Assembly (NCBI GenBank): GCA_903874275.1
Contig: CAIQRS010000010.1
Coordinates: 58,480-122,479 of the forward strand
Length of the DNA stretch: 64,000 bases
Source: an uncultured Anaeromyxobacter sp.
GTDB lineage: Bacteria > Myxococcota > Myxococcia > Myxococcales > Anaeromyxobacteraceae
Reading direction: 5' to 3'
How positions within the stretch are numbered: the stretch's first letter is position 1; each line of letters starts with the position of its first letter. Below, one piece after another: positions 55,856 through 63,564 of this stretch. The position numbers and the translations under genes were made by a program. Below the pieces are notes generated by a model. That model saw nothing but the letters and a program-made list of their open reading frames with translations. It ran no database searches and was not told the origin of the DNA.

Positions 55856-56239
55856 ATGACCCAGCAGGAGATTCGCGGCATCTTCAACCCCGTCGCCCGC
55901 CACATCACCAACCTGGCCGACCAGGAGGACCGGCTCCAGGAGGCCATCTGCATGACCTTCGAGATGGCCGCGAGGTACGCCGATCGCGGTCAGGAGCTAC
56001 TCGCGATGCGCCTGGCGGGGTCCCCGTTGAAGGAGTTTGCTGAGTACCTCGGCCTCTCCATCCGTACGGTCTTCGCCCGCCCGAAGACACTGGGGCTACA
56101 GCTCGCCGACCGAGCCGGGCTGCCTGTAGAGGGGACCTCGCCGGCGGCGGCGCAGATGGCCGAGGCATGGCGACGCGGCCCACCGGCACCTCGAAGCCGT
56201 GATCCCCCTCCCCTGGATGTCGACGTCCCGAGCGCCTGG
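55856..56239 (+). pseudogene. HTH (sigma region 4-like) gene A, 3' end lost
   Basis: The first 95 residues form a real-looking DNA-binding protein: RGQELLAMRLAGSPLKEFAE, then YLGLSIRTVFARPKTLGL (helix-turn-helix) and ADRAGLPVEGTSP. The second copy at 58.2-58.4 kb is homologous from LLAMRLAG to GLPVEGTSP. Here no stop codon occurs before the frame enters the antisense of the RCC1-repeat gene (the frame ends at 57121), so the true 3' end appears to have been lost by rearrangement. The coordinate given here is only the part that is not antisense. Confidence 0.5.
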
Positions 56240-57733
56240 CTAGAACGAGGTGACCTGCGTCGGAACGTTCTTGTCTGTCCCAAGCCCATTGTTCCCGAGA
56301 CCGAGCTCACCCTCGTTGTTGTATCCCCAGGCCCAGAGCGTCCCGTCGGTATTCACCGCGAGCGTATGGGAGGCGCCTGCCGCAACGGATGCCCAGTCGG
56401 TTCCCTCGCCCACCTGCGTCGGAACGTTCTTGTCTGTCCCACGCCCATTGTTCCCGAGGCCGAGCTGGCCCGAATAGTTGTATCCCCAGGCCCAGAGCGT
56501 CCCGTCGGTCTTCACCGCGAGCGTATGAAGGGCGCCTGTCGCAACGGACGCCCAGCTGGTGCCCTCGCCCACCTGCGTCGGAACGTTCGTATTGGTGTTG
56601 TTCCCGAGACCGAGCTCGCCGTCGTTGTTGTAACCCCAGGCCCAGAGCGTCCCGTCGGTCTTCACCGCGAGCGTATGAAGGGCGCCTGTCGCGACGGACG
56701 CCCAGTTGGTGCCCTCGCCCACCTGCGTCGGAACGTTCGTGTCGGCGTTGTTCCCGAGACCGAGCTCGCCGTCGCTGTTGTAACCCCAGGCCCAGAGCGT
56801 CCCGTCGGACTTCACGGCGAGCGTATGCTGGAGACCTGCCGCGACGGATGCCCAGTTGGTGCCCTCGCCCACCTGCGTCGGAACGTTCGTGTCGGCGTTG
56901 TTCCCGAGACCGAGCTGGCCCTTGCCGTTGCCACCCCAGGCCCAGAGCGTCCCGTCGGTCTTCACCGCGAGCGTGAAGGAGGAGCTTGCCGCAACGGATG
57001 CCCAGATGGTGCCCTCGCCCACCTGCGTCGGAAGGCTCTTGTTGTCATCGTTCCCGAGGCCGAGCTCGCCGTAGACGTTGTCACCCCAGGCCCAGAGCGT
57101 CCCGGCGGTCTTGATGGCTAGTGACGAATAGGACATTGAGCTGGAGTACAGGACGGCACCAACCACCGGGGTCGCCACGACGTGTCCGCTGAAGGTGAAG
57201 GCGGTCGCCGTGCTGAAGGTGAAGGACCAGGGCACGCTCACCGTCTGGCCGGGAAAGATGCTCCAGTAGAAGTAGAGCCCGTTCGCGTTCGACAGCCCCG
57301 ATCCCATGGGCGCGACCGACGTGCACGCCTCGTGGCCGGGGGTGATAGCGTCGATCACCAGGTAGACGTTCCGCAGGACCTTGGTGGTGTAGTTCGACGT
57401 CACCTGCACGTTGCCCTTGTATGCATTGACGCCTGCGCCGCAGCCGTCGGACACGGAGGCGGGGAGGCCTTCATCGGCGTTCTTCGTGACGTCGTTCGAC
57501 ACCGTGACGGTGTCGGCTCCGCCGCCCTCGTCGATGATCACGCCGGCGTACAGGGCACCGGGACTTCCCGGCGCGACCGGGCTGGTGCGGACGACGAACG
57601 TGCCGGCCGCCGGATCGACGTCTGCCGTGAACGTGGCGAGAACGACTCTCCCGTCCACGGGCCCGCTCTCGACGATCGTACGAGAACCACAGGCAGCGGC
57701 GAAGAGAGCGGTGACGACGAGCAGTCTCCTCAT
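56240..57733 (-). CDS. Secreted RCC1-repeat lipoprotein
   Basis: The 497-residue protein has a signal peptide with lipobox AAAC (MRRLLVVTALFAAAC) and a domain of about 200 residues (VATFTADVDPAAGTFVV-like start). Six RCC1-type repeats of 50-53 residues follow, each with HTLAVKTDGTLWAWGYN, GELGLGNN and VPTQVGEGTNWASVA. RCC1 repeats form a beta-propeller used in protein binding. The repeats are also similar at DNA level (about 150-bp period), so unequal crossing-over can change their number. The ATG at 57733 has AAGGAG 8 bases before. It is 50 bases downstream of the small peptide gene. Confidence 0.85.
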   Translation of the reverse strand: MRRLLVVTALFAAACGSRTIVESGPVDGRVVLATFTADVDPAAGTFVVRTSPVAPGSPGALYAGVIIDEGGGADTVTVSNDVTKNADEGLPASVSDGCGAGVNAYKGNVQVTSNYTTKVLRNVYLVIDAITPGHEACTSVAPMGSGLSNANGLYFYWSIFPGQTVSVPWSFTFSTATAFTFSGHVVATPVVGAVLYSSSMSYSSLAIKTAGTLWAWGDNVYGELGLGNDDNKSLPTQVGEGTIWASVAASSSFTLAVKTDGTLWAWGGNGKGQLGLGNNADTNVPTQVGEGTNWASVAAGLQHTLAVKSDGTLWAWGYNSDGELGLGNNADTNVPTQVGEGTNWASVATGALHTLAVKTDGTLWAWGYNNDGELGLGNNTNTNVPTQVGEGTSWASVATGALHTLAVKTDGTLWAWGYNYSGQLGLGNNGRGTDKNVPTQVGEGTDWASVAAGASHTLAVNTDGTLWAWGYNNEGELGLGNNGLGTDKNVPTQVTSF

Positions 57734-57783
57734 CTCGATTCTCCTTCGAAATCCAAGGGCATGATTCCGGGACACGGCGTCCG

Positions 57784-57954
57784 CTAACCGGACCCGATCA
57801 CTCCGCCGCCGTCCGGCCCGCTCCCCGTGAACAAGGTCGCCCTCGACACGGCCCGCTTCTTCGCGATCCGTGGAGGCTGGTACGGGGACCGGGTCTTCCG
57901 GAATTCGTCACGCTCGGGCGCCTTCGCCTCGACCTTCGGAGCCGACTTTTTCAT
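57784..57954 (-). CDS. Candidate precursor peptide 1 (GSG-tailed), 56 aa
   Basis: This 56-residue peptide has a basic N-terminal part (MKKSAPKVEAKAPE), then YQPPRIAKKRAVSRAT and the tail LFTGSGPDGGGVIGSG. The tail is identical to that of peptide 2 at 60.3 kb. Y25-x2-P28-x-I30-x9-T40 has the spacing of lasso-type leaders recognised by B1 proteins (Y-x2-P-x-L-x9-T, as in fusilassin, from memory). GAGGAA lies 8 bases before the ATG. It is 50 bases upstream of the RCC1-repeat lipoprotein gene. Cleavage after Thr at -2 would give a core starting with Phe and with Asp7. Confidence 0.65.
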   Translation of the reverse strand: MKKSAPKVEAKAPERDEFRKTRSPYQPPRIAKKRAVSRATLFTGSGPDGGGVIGSG

Positions 57955-58012
57955 CGGGTGTTTCCTCGGAGCCGCATCGGAACGACGAGCGGTCTCGTGC
58001 CAGGGGTACCTA

Positions 58013-58035
58013 CGTCCCGCCCCCCGACGGTCCGC
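58013..58035. promoter_or_regulatory. Conserved 23-bp upstream element, copy 1
   Basis: The 23 bases at 58013-58035 are identical to 60520-60542. Both sit 59-71 bases upstream of the GSG peptide genes (reading the minus strand). The sequence is a G-rich block on that strand. It is a candidate promoter or operator shared by the two modules. Confidence 0.5.
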
Positions 58036-58177
58036 GTCGTCGCATCCTGCATCCAGCTGCCGAGTGCGAATCCTTGCATGCTGCCAGGTGGACCTGTGGC
58101 ATCGAAGACCGAGACGACCCAACAGGGAGCCGATTGGGCCAGCCGGGACACTTTCCCAGCCCCGTCCCAGCTCCGCA

Positions 58178-58423
58178 GTGGACCTGGGAGCGTGGCTCGG
58201 GGCCTTCCCCGAGCAGGACCAGGACATTCTCGCGACGCACCTCGCGGGGGCCACGTTTGCGGACGTCGCCGATGACGTCGACGTGTCCATCTCGACGATC
58301 TTCTCGCGGCTGAAGGCGCTGGAGCTGATGCTGCCTGACCGATCCGGGCTTCCCGTAGCGGGGACGACGCCGCACACGCTCCCTATCGCTCCCCGCCCGT
58401 CCCCTCGTGCTTCACGCCGTTGA
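58178..58423 (+). CDS. HTH (sigma region 4-like) protein B
   Basis: This 81-residue protein shows GAFPEQDQDILATHLAGATF, then DVADDVDVSISTIFSRLKAL (helix-turn-helix) and PDRSGLPVAGTTP. It matches gene A at 55.9 kb over the HTH. The GTG at 58178 gives the conserved part; earlier GTG codons at 58064 and 58088 would overlap the conserved upstream element. It is divergent from the GSG peptide gene 1, the usual layout of a regulator and target, so it may control that promoter. Confidence 0.55.
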   Translation: MDLGAWLGAFPEQDQDILATHLAGATFADVADDVDVSISTIFSRLKALELMLPDRSGLPVAGTTPHTLPIAPRPSPRASRR

Positions 58424-58664
58424 GCAACACCACGGCGAGGTCCCGGGTCCCGTTTGGGTTCGGCTCATGGCCAGCGACCTCGGGAGCGTACCGAGGGAGG
58501 AAGGAGATCCAGGCGGGCCCGACAATGCCAGCGTCCCACTCCCTGGGCCGGGCCTGCGGGTAATCTTGTTCGAGCGGGTCCTGCTCCCTCGCCGTCGCGG
58601 ACATAGGCAGGCACTCTGGCCAGTCGGCGCAGCGGGGGCAGCAGTGGAGTCGATGCGCCGTCAC
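58383..58664 (-). CDS. Possible small Cys-containing protein, 93 aa
   Basis: The frame encodes RLHCCPRCADWPECLPM near the N-terminus, with four Cys that could bind zinc, followed by REWDAGIVGPAWISFLPRYA. It overlaps the 3' end of the HTH gene by 41 bases (convergent). The amino-acid composition is less skewed than in shadow frames, but no family was recognised. Confidence 0.35.
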   Translation of the reverse strand: MTAHRLHCCPRCADWPECLPMSATAREQDPLEQDYPQARPREWDAGIVGPAWISFLPRYAPEVAGHEPNPNGTRDLAVVLLNGVKHEGTGGER

Positions 58665-58720
58665 GGTCGAGACCTGAACGGGAACGACGAGCGGACCCCG
58701 GGGCTTCCGCGGGCTCCCGG

Positions 58721-60232
58721 TCAGTACGCCGCCCGGAAGATGCTGGTGTCCGCCTGGCCCCAGACGAGCCCGGCGGATGTCGCAACCTGCCGGAAGTTAA
58801 ACAAGGTGGGCATCCCCACGGTGAGAATGGCCGAACTTCCTTTAGTGAGCCGGACGACGGTCTTCGAATTCTTGCACGCAGCCCACACGTTGCCACTCTC
58901 GTCCTGTTCCACGTTCTGGGGGGAAACGCACGTCGCCGCCAGTGCGGTGACGGTGGCGGCGTCCGGTCCCGTCGGGACGAGGGTGCAGATTGTGCTAGTC
59001 GAGGAGGCACCGAACCAGAAGGTCCCATCGGACGTTTGCGTGAGGCCAGTGGGCGTCAGGCAGTTTGCGCCGGTCAGGTAGGTGTTCACGAGCGCTCCTG
59101 CTTTCGTGTATTCCCGGATCGCGCTGTTGACCTCGGTGCTTCCTACCGTCACGAAGATGTTGCCGTTGGACCCGAACACGAAGTCTTGTGGCCTGCCCGC
59201 GATGGTCACCACGTCGGTGATGGTCGGAGGGTCTCCCACGCTGACCGTCTTCAAAGGACTATTGCTGACGTTCACGGTGTACATGAAGAAGGCGCGGGTC
59301 GAGTCGGCAGGGTCGATCCGGATGCGCTTCACTCCCACGCTGCCAGCGTAGGCTGACACGGAGGAGGACGTGCCGCTCCCGTCGGCGTTCATGTACCCGA
59401 CGTACGTCGGGCTGCTGTACGTCCCGAACCAGATCCGGCTGGAGTCCACGGCGAGGGAACTGGGATACACGGCGGGCAACGCAGCTGCGGACGTGCCGTC
59501 GAGGGTCCCGTCGTACTTGATGAACTGGAGGTTGAGGCTGTTCGGCCCGTAGACCATCCGCGTGCCCGTGTCCTGGAGGGTCCCGTAGAAGCCGGTGTCC
59601 GCGCCGAATCCGGTGTGCTCGGCTCCCAGCATCGCCACGATCCTCCCCGAGAAGGTGAACCGGGTGGCGCTGATCGAGGTGAGGAAGTTCCACTCCTGCG
59701 TGGAGGATGTCGTGGCGCCGCCTTGTGTGGCCCATGCGAGCGATCCGTGAGACCAGAGGCCGTAGGTTGCGATGTCAGTCCCCGGCTCCACATTCAAGCC
59801 CAGCCCGGTAGGCGCGGCGACGCTGTTGCAGGCCTTCATGCCGGTGGTGCTCACCGAAGTGATCTCCGCGTAAACGGCGCCGAGGAAGGTTGGGGACGGG
59901 TACTTCTGGGTCACGATCACCTTGGCGCCGGTGACGTTGGCGCCTCCGCACGCTCCCGTGGGGGAAGGCGCGTTGTTCCAGACATCGGTGCCCACGACGG
60001 CGCCGGTGTTCGTGATGGTCACGGTGGTCGCACTCTCGGGGATCACCGCCTGGGTGCGGGAAAGTGGACCGGCGCTTTCGTCGGTGGTGACCGTGAAGGT
60101 CCCCGCCTCCGTATCCACCTCTCCGGTGAAGGTGCCGACGGTCACGTACCCGGGCGGAAGCGGGCTCTCGACGGGCTTCTGCGAACCACAGGCGGCGAAC
60201 ACCAGGGCTGCAACGACGATCAGTCTCTTCAT
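58721..60232 (-). CDS. Secreted beta-propeller-like lipoprotein
   Basis: The 503-residue protein has a signal peptide with lipobox FAAC and begins GSQKPVESPLPPGYVTVGTF, with a fold start (GTFTGEVDTEAGTFTV) similar to that of the RCC1-repeat lipoprotein (ATFTADVDPAAGTFVV). The rest has propeller-like strands (SSLAVDSSRIWFGTYSSP, RPQDFVFGSNGNIFVTVGS, TGLTQTSDGTFWFGASS) typical of NHL/SMP-30-like repeats. It is 49 bases downstream of GSG peptide 2. The shared N-terminal domain and peptide partner make it the paralogous partner of the gene at 56.2-57.7 kb. Confidence 0.8.
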   Translation of the reverse strand: MKRLIVVAALVFAACGSQKPVESPLPPGYVTVGTFTGEVDTEAGTFTVTTDESAGPLSRTQAVIPESATTVTITNTGAVVGTDVWNNAPSPTGACGGANVTGAKVIVTQKYPSPTFLGAVYAEITSVSTTGMKACNSVAAPTGLGLNVEPGTDIATYGLWSHGSLAWATQGGATTSSTQEWNFLTSISATRFTFSGRIVAMLGAEHTGFGADTGFYGTLQDTGTRMVYGPNSLNLQFIKYDGTLDGTSAAALPAVYPSSLAVDSSRIWFGTYSSPTYVGYMNADGSGTSSSVSAYAGSVGVKRIRIDPADSTRAFFMYTVNVSNSPLKTVSVGDPPTITDVVTIAGRPQDFVFGSNGNIFVTVGSTEVNSAIREYTKAGALVNTYLTGANCLTPTGLTQTSDGTFWFGASSTSTICTLVPTGPDAATVTALAATCVSPQNVEQDESGNVWAACKNSKTVVRLTKGSSAILTVGMPTLFNFRQVATSAGLVWGQADTSIFRAAY

Positions 60233-60281
60233 GTCGAATCTCCTTCGAGGTCCAAGGGCAGGATTCCGGGCCACGCGTCCG

Positions 60282-60449
60282 CTAACCGGACCCGATCACT
60301 CCGCCGCCGTCCGGTCCGCTCCCCGTGAACAGCGTCGCCCTCGACACCGCTCGCTTCTTCACGATGCGGGGGGGCTGGTAGCTCCGCCGCCCCGGGCGCT
60401 CGCTGCGCTCGGGCGCCTTCGCCTCGACCTTCTGCTCCGTCTTCTTCAT
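60282..60449 (-). CDS. Candidate precursor peptide 2 (GSG-tailed), 55 aa
   Basis: This 55-residue paralogue of peptide 1 has MKKTEQKVEAKAPERSERPG, then YQPPRIVKKRAVSRAT and the same tail LFTGSGPDGGGVIGSG. Only the N-terminal quarter differs. GAGGAA lies 8 bases before the ATG. It is 49 bases upstream of the second lipoprotein gene. The identity of the tail and leader motif across two otherwise diverged modules implies selection on both. The peptide is too short for most automatic gene callers. Confidence 0.65.
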   Translation of the reverse strand: MKKTEQKVEAKAPERSERPGRRSYQPPRIVKKRAVSRATLFTGSGPDGGGVIGSG

Positions 60450-60519
60450 GTGCTTGTTCCTCGAGTGGGTGCGCGGTCGCGGCGCGCGGTCGCTTCATCG
60501 GGGTGGAACGCTCCAGCCT

Positions 60520-60542
60520 CGTCCCGCCCCCCGACGGTCCGC
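60520..60542. promoter_or_regulatory. Conserved 23-bp upstream element, copy 2
   Basis: This is the second copy of the element at 58013-58035, here in a 236-base gap that otherwise shows nothing clear. It lies 71 bases upstream of the start of GSG peptide 2. Confidence 0.5.
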
Positions 60543-60685
60543 AACGTCACAACAGCACGTCTCACTTCACGTGAAGGCTTCGCAAGCACCGCCCCCCCGT
60601 ACACCCTCTTCCGACCCAAGGAGGGGGCGTCGATGGCGCATCGGGTACGCCTCGTGGCGCATCGGGGCGGTTGGGGGGGGTCGCG

Positions 60686-61750
60686 TCAGCGCGGCGAGCG
60701 ACCGGGCCGCTGCAGCTCTTCTGGCGTCTTCCCCGTCCAGCGCCGGATGGCGCGGCGGAAAGCGTTGCGGGAGGAGAAGCCGAGGCGGCGGTACACGTCC
60801 GCGACCGGAAGCCCTTGCTCTCGAAGCATGCCGACCGCGGCCTCCTGGATCGTGTCCCCGAGAACCGCCGAGAACGTGAGCGACTCGTCGGCGAGCCAGC
60901 GCTGCAATGTCCGCACGGTCGTCTCCAGCGAGCCGGCCACTTCCTGAGCGGTGGGCCGCCGATCGAGCCCGATGCTCAGGATGGCCGCGCGAACACGGTC
61001 AAGGTTTCTCCTGCCCCTTCGCTTCGCCAGTTCCCGCTCCGCCGCCGCCACGAGGATCGCGCGGGTGCCGGGGGAGGCGAATCGCATCGGCCGGTCGAGG
61101 GTTCCCGGAGGGAGGCGAAGTTCCACCTGCTCGGCACCGTAGTGGATGGGCGCGCCGAAGGCCTTCTCGAGAAGAGCGCTGGACGAACGCGGTTCGGGAC
61201 CGGTCAGCAGGAGCTCCACGGGGTTCAAGGGACCGATCATCTCCCTCAGCCCGGCCACGACGCAGGCGGCGAAGGACTGTCCGTCGAGGGGCAGCGGGCG
61301 GAGCGCCGGGGGGCGCTTGAAGAAGATCGCATCGAACTCCGGCGTCGAGCGGACACCGTATTCCGTGTCGTCGACGACGAGGTCGGAGAACCGGCTCCAC
61401 GTCTCCCACGCCTCGCGCACGTCCCTGGAGAGCGCGGCGCAGTGGCCGACGACGCCCGTCGCCTGGTACGGGATGCGGGCCCCGACCGCGAACCCGAAGG
61501 CTGGGTCGCCGGACGCCTCGACCGCAGCGCCGAAGAAGGCGTTGTGACGCCGCAGGGGAGCCCAGCCTTCCGGGTCCTCCAGCTCGGCGCGGGTGAACCC
61601 GTGGCGCGCGAGCAGCTTTTCGGCGGGGATGGTGCGGGCGTCGAGTTCCTGGAGGACCGCGCGTGGATTCCAGGACCGGATCTGCGGTTCCCGGGCGGCC
61701 GTGGGCCTCACGGGGTTCGCCGATTTCCTGGCCCTCCTGCCCGGACTCAT
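60686..61750 (-). CDS. AraC-family regulator with arabinose-binding-like domain
   Basis: This 354-residue protein has the ligand domain found in the Arabinose_bd (PF12625-like) group, with RRHNAFFGAAVEASGDPAFG and GHCAALSRDVREAWETW. An AraC helix-turn-helix domain follows at the C-terminus: RPTAQEVAGSLETTVRTLQR and PVADVYRRLGFSSRNAFRRA. The ATG at 61750 gives a normal N-terminus; the 31 codons before it overlap the Fic upstream region. It may regulate peptide module 2 or the divergent Fic gene. Confidence 0.8.
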   Translation of the reverse strand: MSPGRRARKSANPVRPTAAREPQIRSWNPRAVLQELDARTIPAEKLLARHGFTRAELEDPEGWAPLRRHNAFFGAAVEASGDPAFGFAVGARIPYQATGVVGHCAALSRDVREAWETWSRFSDLVVDDTEYGVRSTPEFDAIFFKRPPALRPLPLDGQSFAACVVAGLREMIGPLNPVELLLTGPEPRSSSALLEKAFGAPIHYGAEQVELRLPPGTLDRPMRFASPGTRAILVAAAERELAKRRGRRNLDRVRAAILSIGLDRRPTAQEVAGSLETTVRTLQRWLADESLTFSAVLGDTIQEAAVGMLREQGLPVADVYRRLGFSSRNAFRRAIRRWTGKTPEELQRPGRSPR

Positions 61751-61804
61751 GGGGGGGGTTGTACCACCTCGAAATGCGGCTCGCGCGCGGAAAGGTTCGC
61801 CAGT

Positions 61805-61837
61805 ATCCTTGTCGTGTCGCACGCCTTCGACAAGGAT
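61805..61837. promoter_or_regulatory. 10-bp inverted repeat at the Fic ribosome binding site
   Basis: ATCCTTGTCG at 61805-61814 pairs with CGACAAGGAT at 61828-61837, separated by 13 bases. The right arm contains the AAGGAT that would be the ribosome binding site of the Fic gene (ATG 61842). The hairpin could hide the site in RNA or be a protein binding dyad. Confidence 0.5.
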
Positions 61838-61841
61838 CCCC

Positions 61842-63077
61842 ATGCCTCGCCACGAGACTCGCCGCTGGGAAGCCAGTCCGGACGCCTACGGAGGCAGGGC
61901 CTCCCGGCGCTCGTTCAATTTCCAGGCCTTCATCCCCGACGACATCGGCAAGCTGGACGTGGTCCTGCCCGCCACGGTCACGGCTCGCATCTCCGAGGCC
62001 GAACGGGCCATCCAGTCCCTCAACCAGCCTTTCCTCGCCCACCAGCTCGGCGCCCTGGCGCCGCGCCTCCTGCGCGCCGAGTCGGTCGCCAGCTCGTGGA
62101 TCGAGGGGCTCCAGATCTCGCATCGCCGGCTCGCCCGTGCCGAGGCGGGCGGGGACGAGGCGCGGGACGACACGGCAAGGGCCGTCCTCGGAAACATCGC
62201 TGCCATGGAGGGGCTCGTCGGACTCGCCGACGGCGGCCGGCCGCTTCGTCGCAACGACCTGCTCGGCGTTCACAAGACGCTCATGGACCTGACGCCCGAC
62301 CCATCCGGAGCCGGGGAGCTTCGGGCCAAGCAGAACTGGATCGGCAGCAACCCGCACTCGCCGGCCGATGCGGACCACGTCCCGCCGCCACCGGAATACG
62401 TGGCTGGGCTCATCGACGACCTTCTCGGGTTCGTGAACCGCGACGACCTTTCGCCGGTCTTCCAGGCCGCGGTGGCCCACGCCCAGTTCGAGGCCATCCA
62501 TCCCTTCGCCGACGGCAACGGCCGAACGGGCCGGGCGCTCGTCCACTTCATCCTCCGGCGCCGCGGTCTGGCACCGCGCTTCGTGCCGCCCGTCAGCCTC
62601 GTCCTGGCAACGCACAAGGACGCCTACGTCCGCGGGCTCGACCGCTACAACACCGGCGGCACGGCCGGCCTGATCGATTGGCTCGACGTCTTCGGCTGGG
62701 CCATTCAAAAGGCCGCGCGACGCTCGGAGCGGCTCGCCGACGAGGTGGTGAAGCTCCAGGCCTCCTGGCGCGAGCGAGCCGGGAACCCCAGGACCGACTC
62801 CAGCGCCGAGGCGCTCATCGGGGCGCTCCCGGCGAGGCCGTTCCTGACCTCGGCCACCGCCGCGGAGCTGACGGGGCGCTCCCTGCAGGCCAGCAACGTC
62901 GCGCTCACGGAGCTGGAGGCCGCGGGGGTGCTGAAGAGCGTCTCCGGCGGCCAGCGCCGCCGCGCCTTCGAGGCGCCCGAGCTGCTGGCCCTCCTGAACG
63001 CCTTCGAGCGCGACCTCGCGGTGCCTGAGGGAGAGTCGAAGCCCGTGCGTCCTTCGCCGGCCGGCCGCCGCCGGTGA
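61842..63077 (+). CDS. Fic-domain protein with N-terminal inhibitory motif
   Basis: This 411-residue protein has the Fic core HPFADGNGRTGRALV (HPFxxGNGRxxR), which AMPylates target Ser, Thr or Tyr. About 160 residues upstream lies SSWIEGLQIS, which fits the (S/T)xxxE(G/N) inhibitory helix; its Glu blocks ATP binding. The C-terminal part has a winged-helix-like tail (TSATAAELTGRSLQASNVAL). Such proteins are either self-regulated toxins or signalling enzymes. The gene is divergent from the AraC gene. It directly precedes an integrase remnant, so it may be island cargo. Confidence 0.88.
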   Translation: MPRHETRRWEASPDAYGGRASRRSFNFQAFIPDDIGKLDVVLPATVTARISEAERAIQSLNQPFLAHQLGALAPRLLRAESVASSWIEGLQISHRRLARAEAGGDEARDDTARAVLGNIAAMEGLVGLADGGRPLRRNDLLGVHKTLMDLTPDPSGAGELRAKQNWIGSNPHSPADADHVPPPPEYVAGLIDDLLGFVNRDDLSPVFQAAVAHAQFEAIHPFADGNGRTGRALVHFILRRRGLAPRFVPPVSLVLATHKDAYVRGLDRYNTGGTAGLIDWLDVFGWAIQKAARRSERLADEVVKLQASWRERAGNPRTDSSAEALIGALPARPFLTSATAAELTGRSLQASNVALTELEAAGVLKSVSGGQRRRAFEAPELLALLNAFERDLAVPEGESKPVRPSPAGRRR

Positions 63078-63451
63078 CGGGGCACGCCGACCCGCGCATG
63101 GTCGAGCGCGTGTACGGCCGACTCCCGATCGAGGACCTCCGGAGGCGCCTGGCTACCTCCATCGGGGCGGACTGCAACACCGGTGCAACAGACAGAGTCG
63201 AAAATGACGAATCCGGCGGATCCATCGGATCGCCGGACTCAGTCATTTCAACGAGTTTGGTGCCTGGACCCGGAATCGAGCCAGGGACAAGGGGATTTTC
63301 AGGCCTGGTCCGCGCGTGGCCAAGGCCTCGGGATCCGCTGGAGAGGCGGCGGGGGCCGAAGGCGCCTGAAGCACATTTGTGTCAGCCGGACGCGGGGAGC
63401 GAGGGGCAGCTCGCCTTCGGGTTTGGACCCGAGATCCGGCCACGGGGGTGA
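63074..63451 (+). pseudogene. C-terminal remnant of a tyrosine recombinase (integrase)
   Basis: The first 26 residues (TGHADPRMVERVYGRLP, then EDLRRRLATS) match the last conserved block of tyrosine recombinases, with the catalytic GH and the nucleophile Tyr in VYGRL. The frame then continues through a loosely coding part into VPGPGIEPGTRGFSG, the reading that results when an integrase runs over a tRNA-Phe attachment site. Recognisable integrase sequence therefore ends at about 63310. The N-terminal nine-tenths of the enzyme are missing. Confidence 0.75.
63258..63302 (-). other. tRNA-Phe 3' fragment (attachment-site remnant)
   Basis: Read on the minus strand, the 45 bases begin with the anticodon loop CTGAAAA (anticodon GAA), the 3' anticodon strand TCCCC, a variable region and a T arm whose stem CCTGG/CCGGG pairs. 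They end in an acceptor strand TCCAGGC and ACCA. The 5' half of the tRNA is absent: the bases upstream of the loop do not pair with the anticodon strand. The T loop reads CTCGATT, a change from TTCGA. Integrative elements leave just such 3' halves at their far end. Confidence 0.75.
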
Positions 63452-63564
63452 CTGGGCTGGAATGCGATGTGGACATCCTGGTGGAACTCGAGCCCGGCTT
63501 CCTCCGCCGCTACTTCCGCGACAAGGTCCTGGAGGAGGCCGAGACCCAGTATGTCGCAGCATGA
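63448..63564 (+). pseudogene. MNT-type nucleotidyltransferase remnant
   Basis: The frame CDVDILVELEPG matches the Asp motif (SDVDLLVEFEPG) of minimal nucleotidyltransferases. It then jumps directly to FLRRYFRDKVLEEAETQYV, the C-terminal end of the same family, so about 40-45 internal residues are missing. The N-terminal GSxxRG motif is not recognisable upstream. It ends in an ATGA-type overlap zone with the HEPN remnant, the normal order of this toxin-antitoxin pair. Confidence 0.6.

Noticed and set aside
55856..57121. 421-codon plus-strand frame that joins the HTH gene to the antisense of the RCC1-repeat gene.
   Set aside because: After residue 128 it merely mirrors the RCC1 repeats, so only the first part was kept as a broken gene.
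63258..63302. Complete tRNA-Phe gene.
   Set aside because: The 5' half cannot be found and the anticodon stem does not pair; only a 3' fragment exists.
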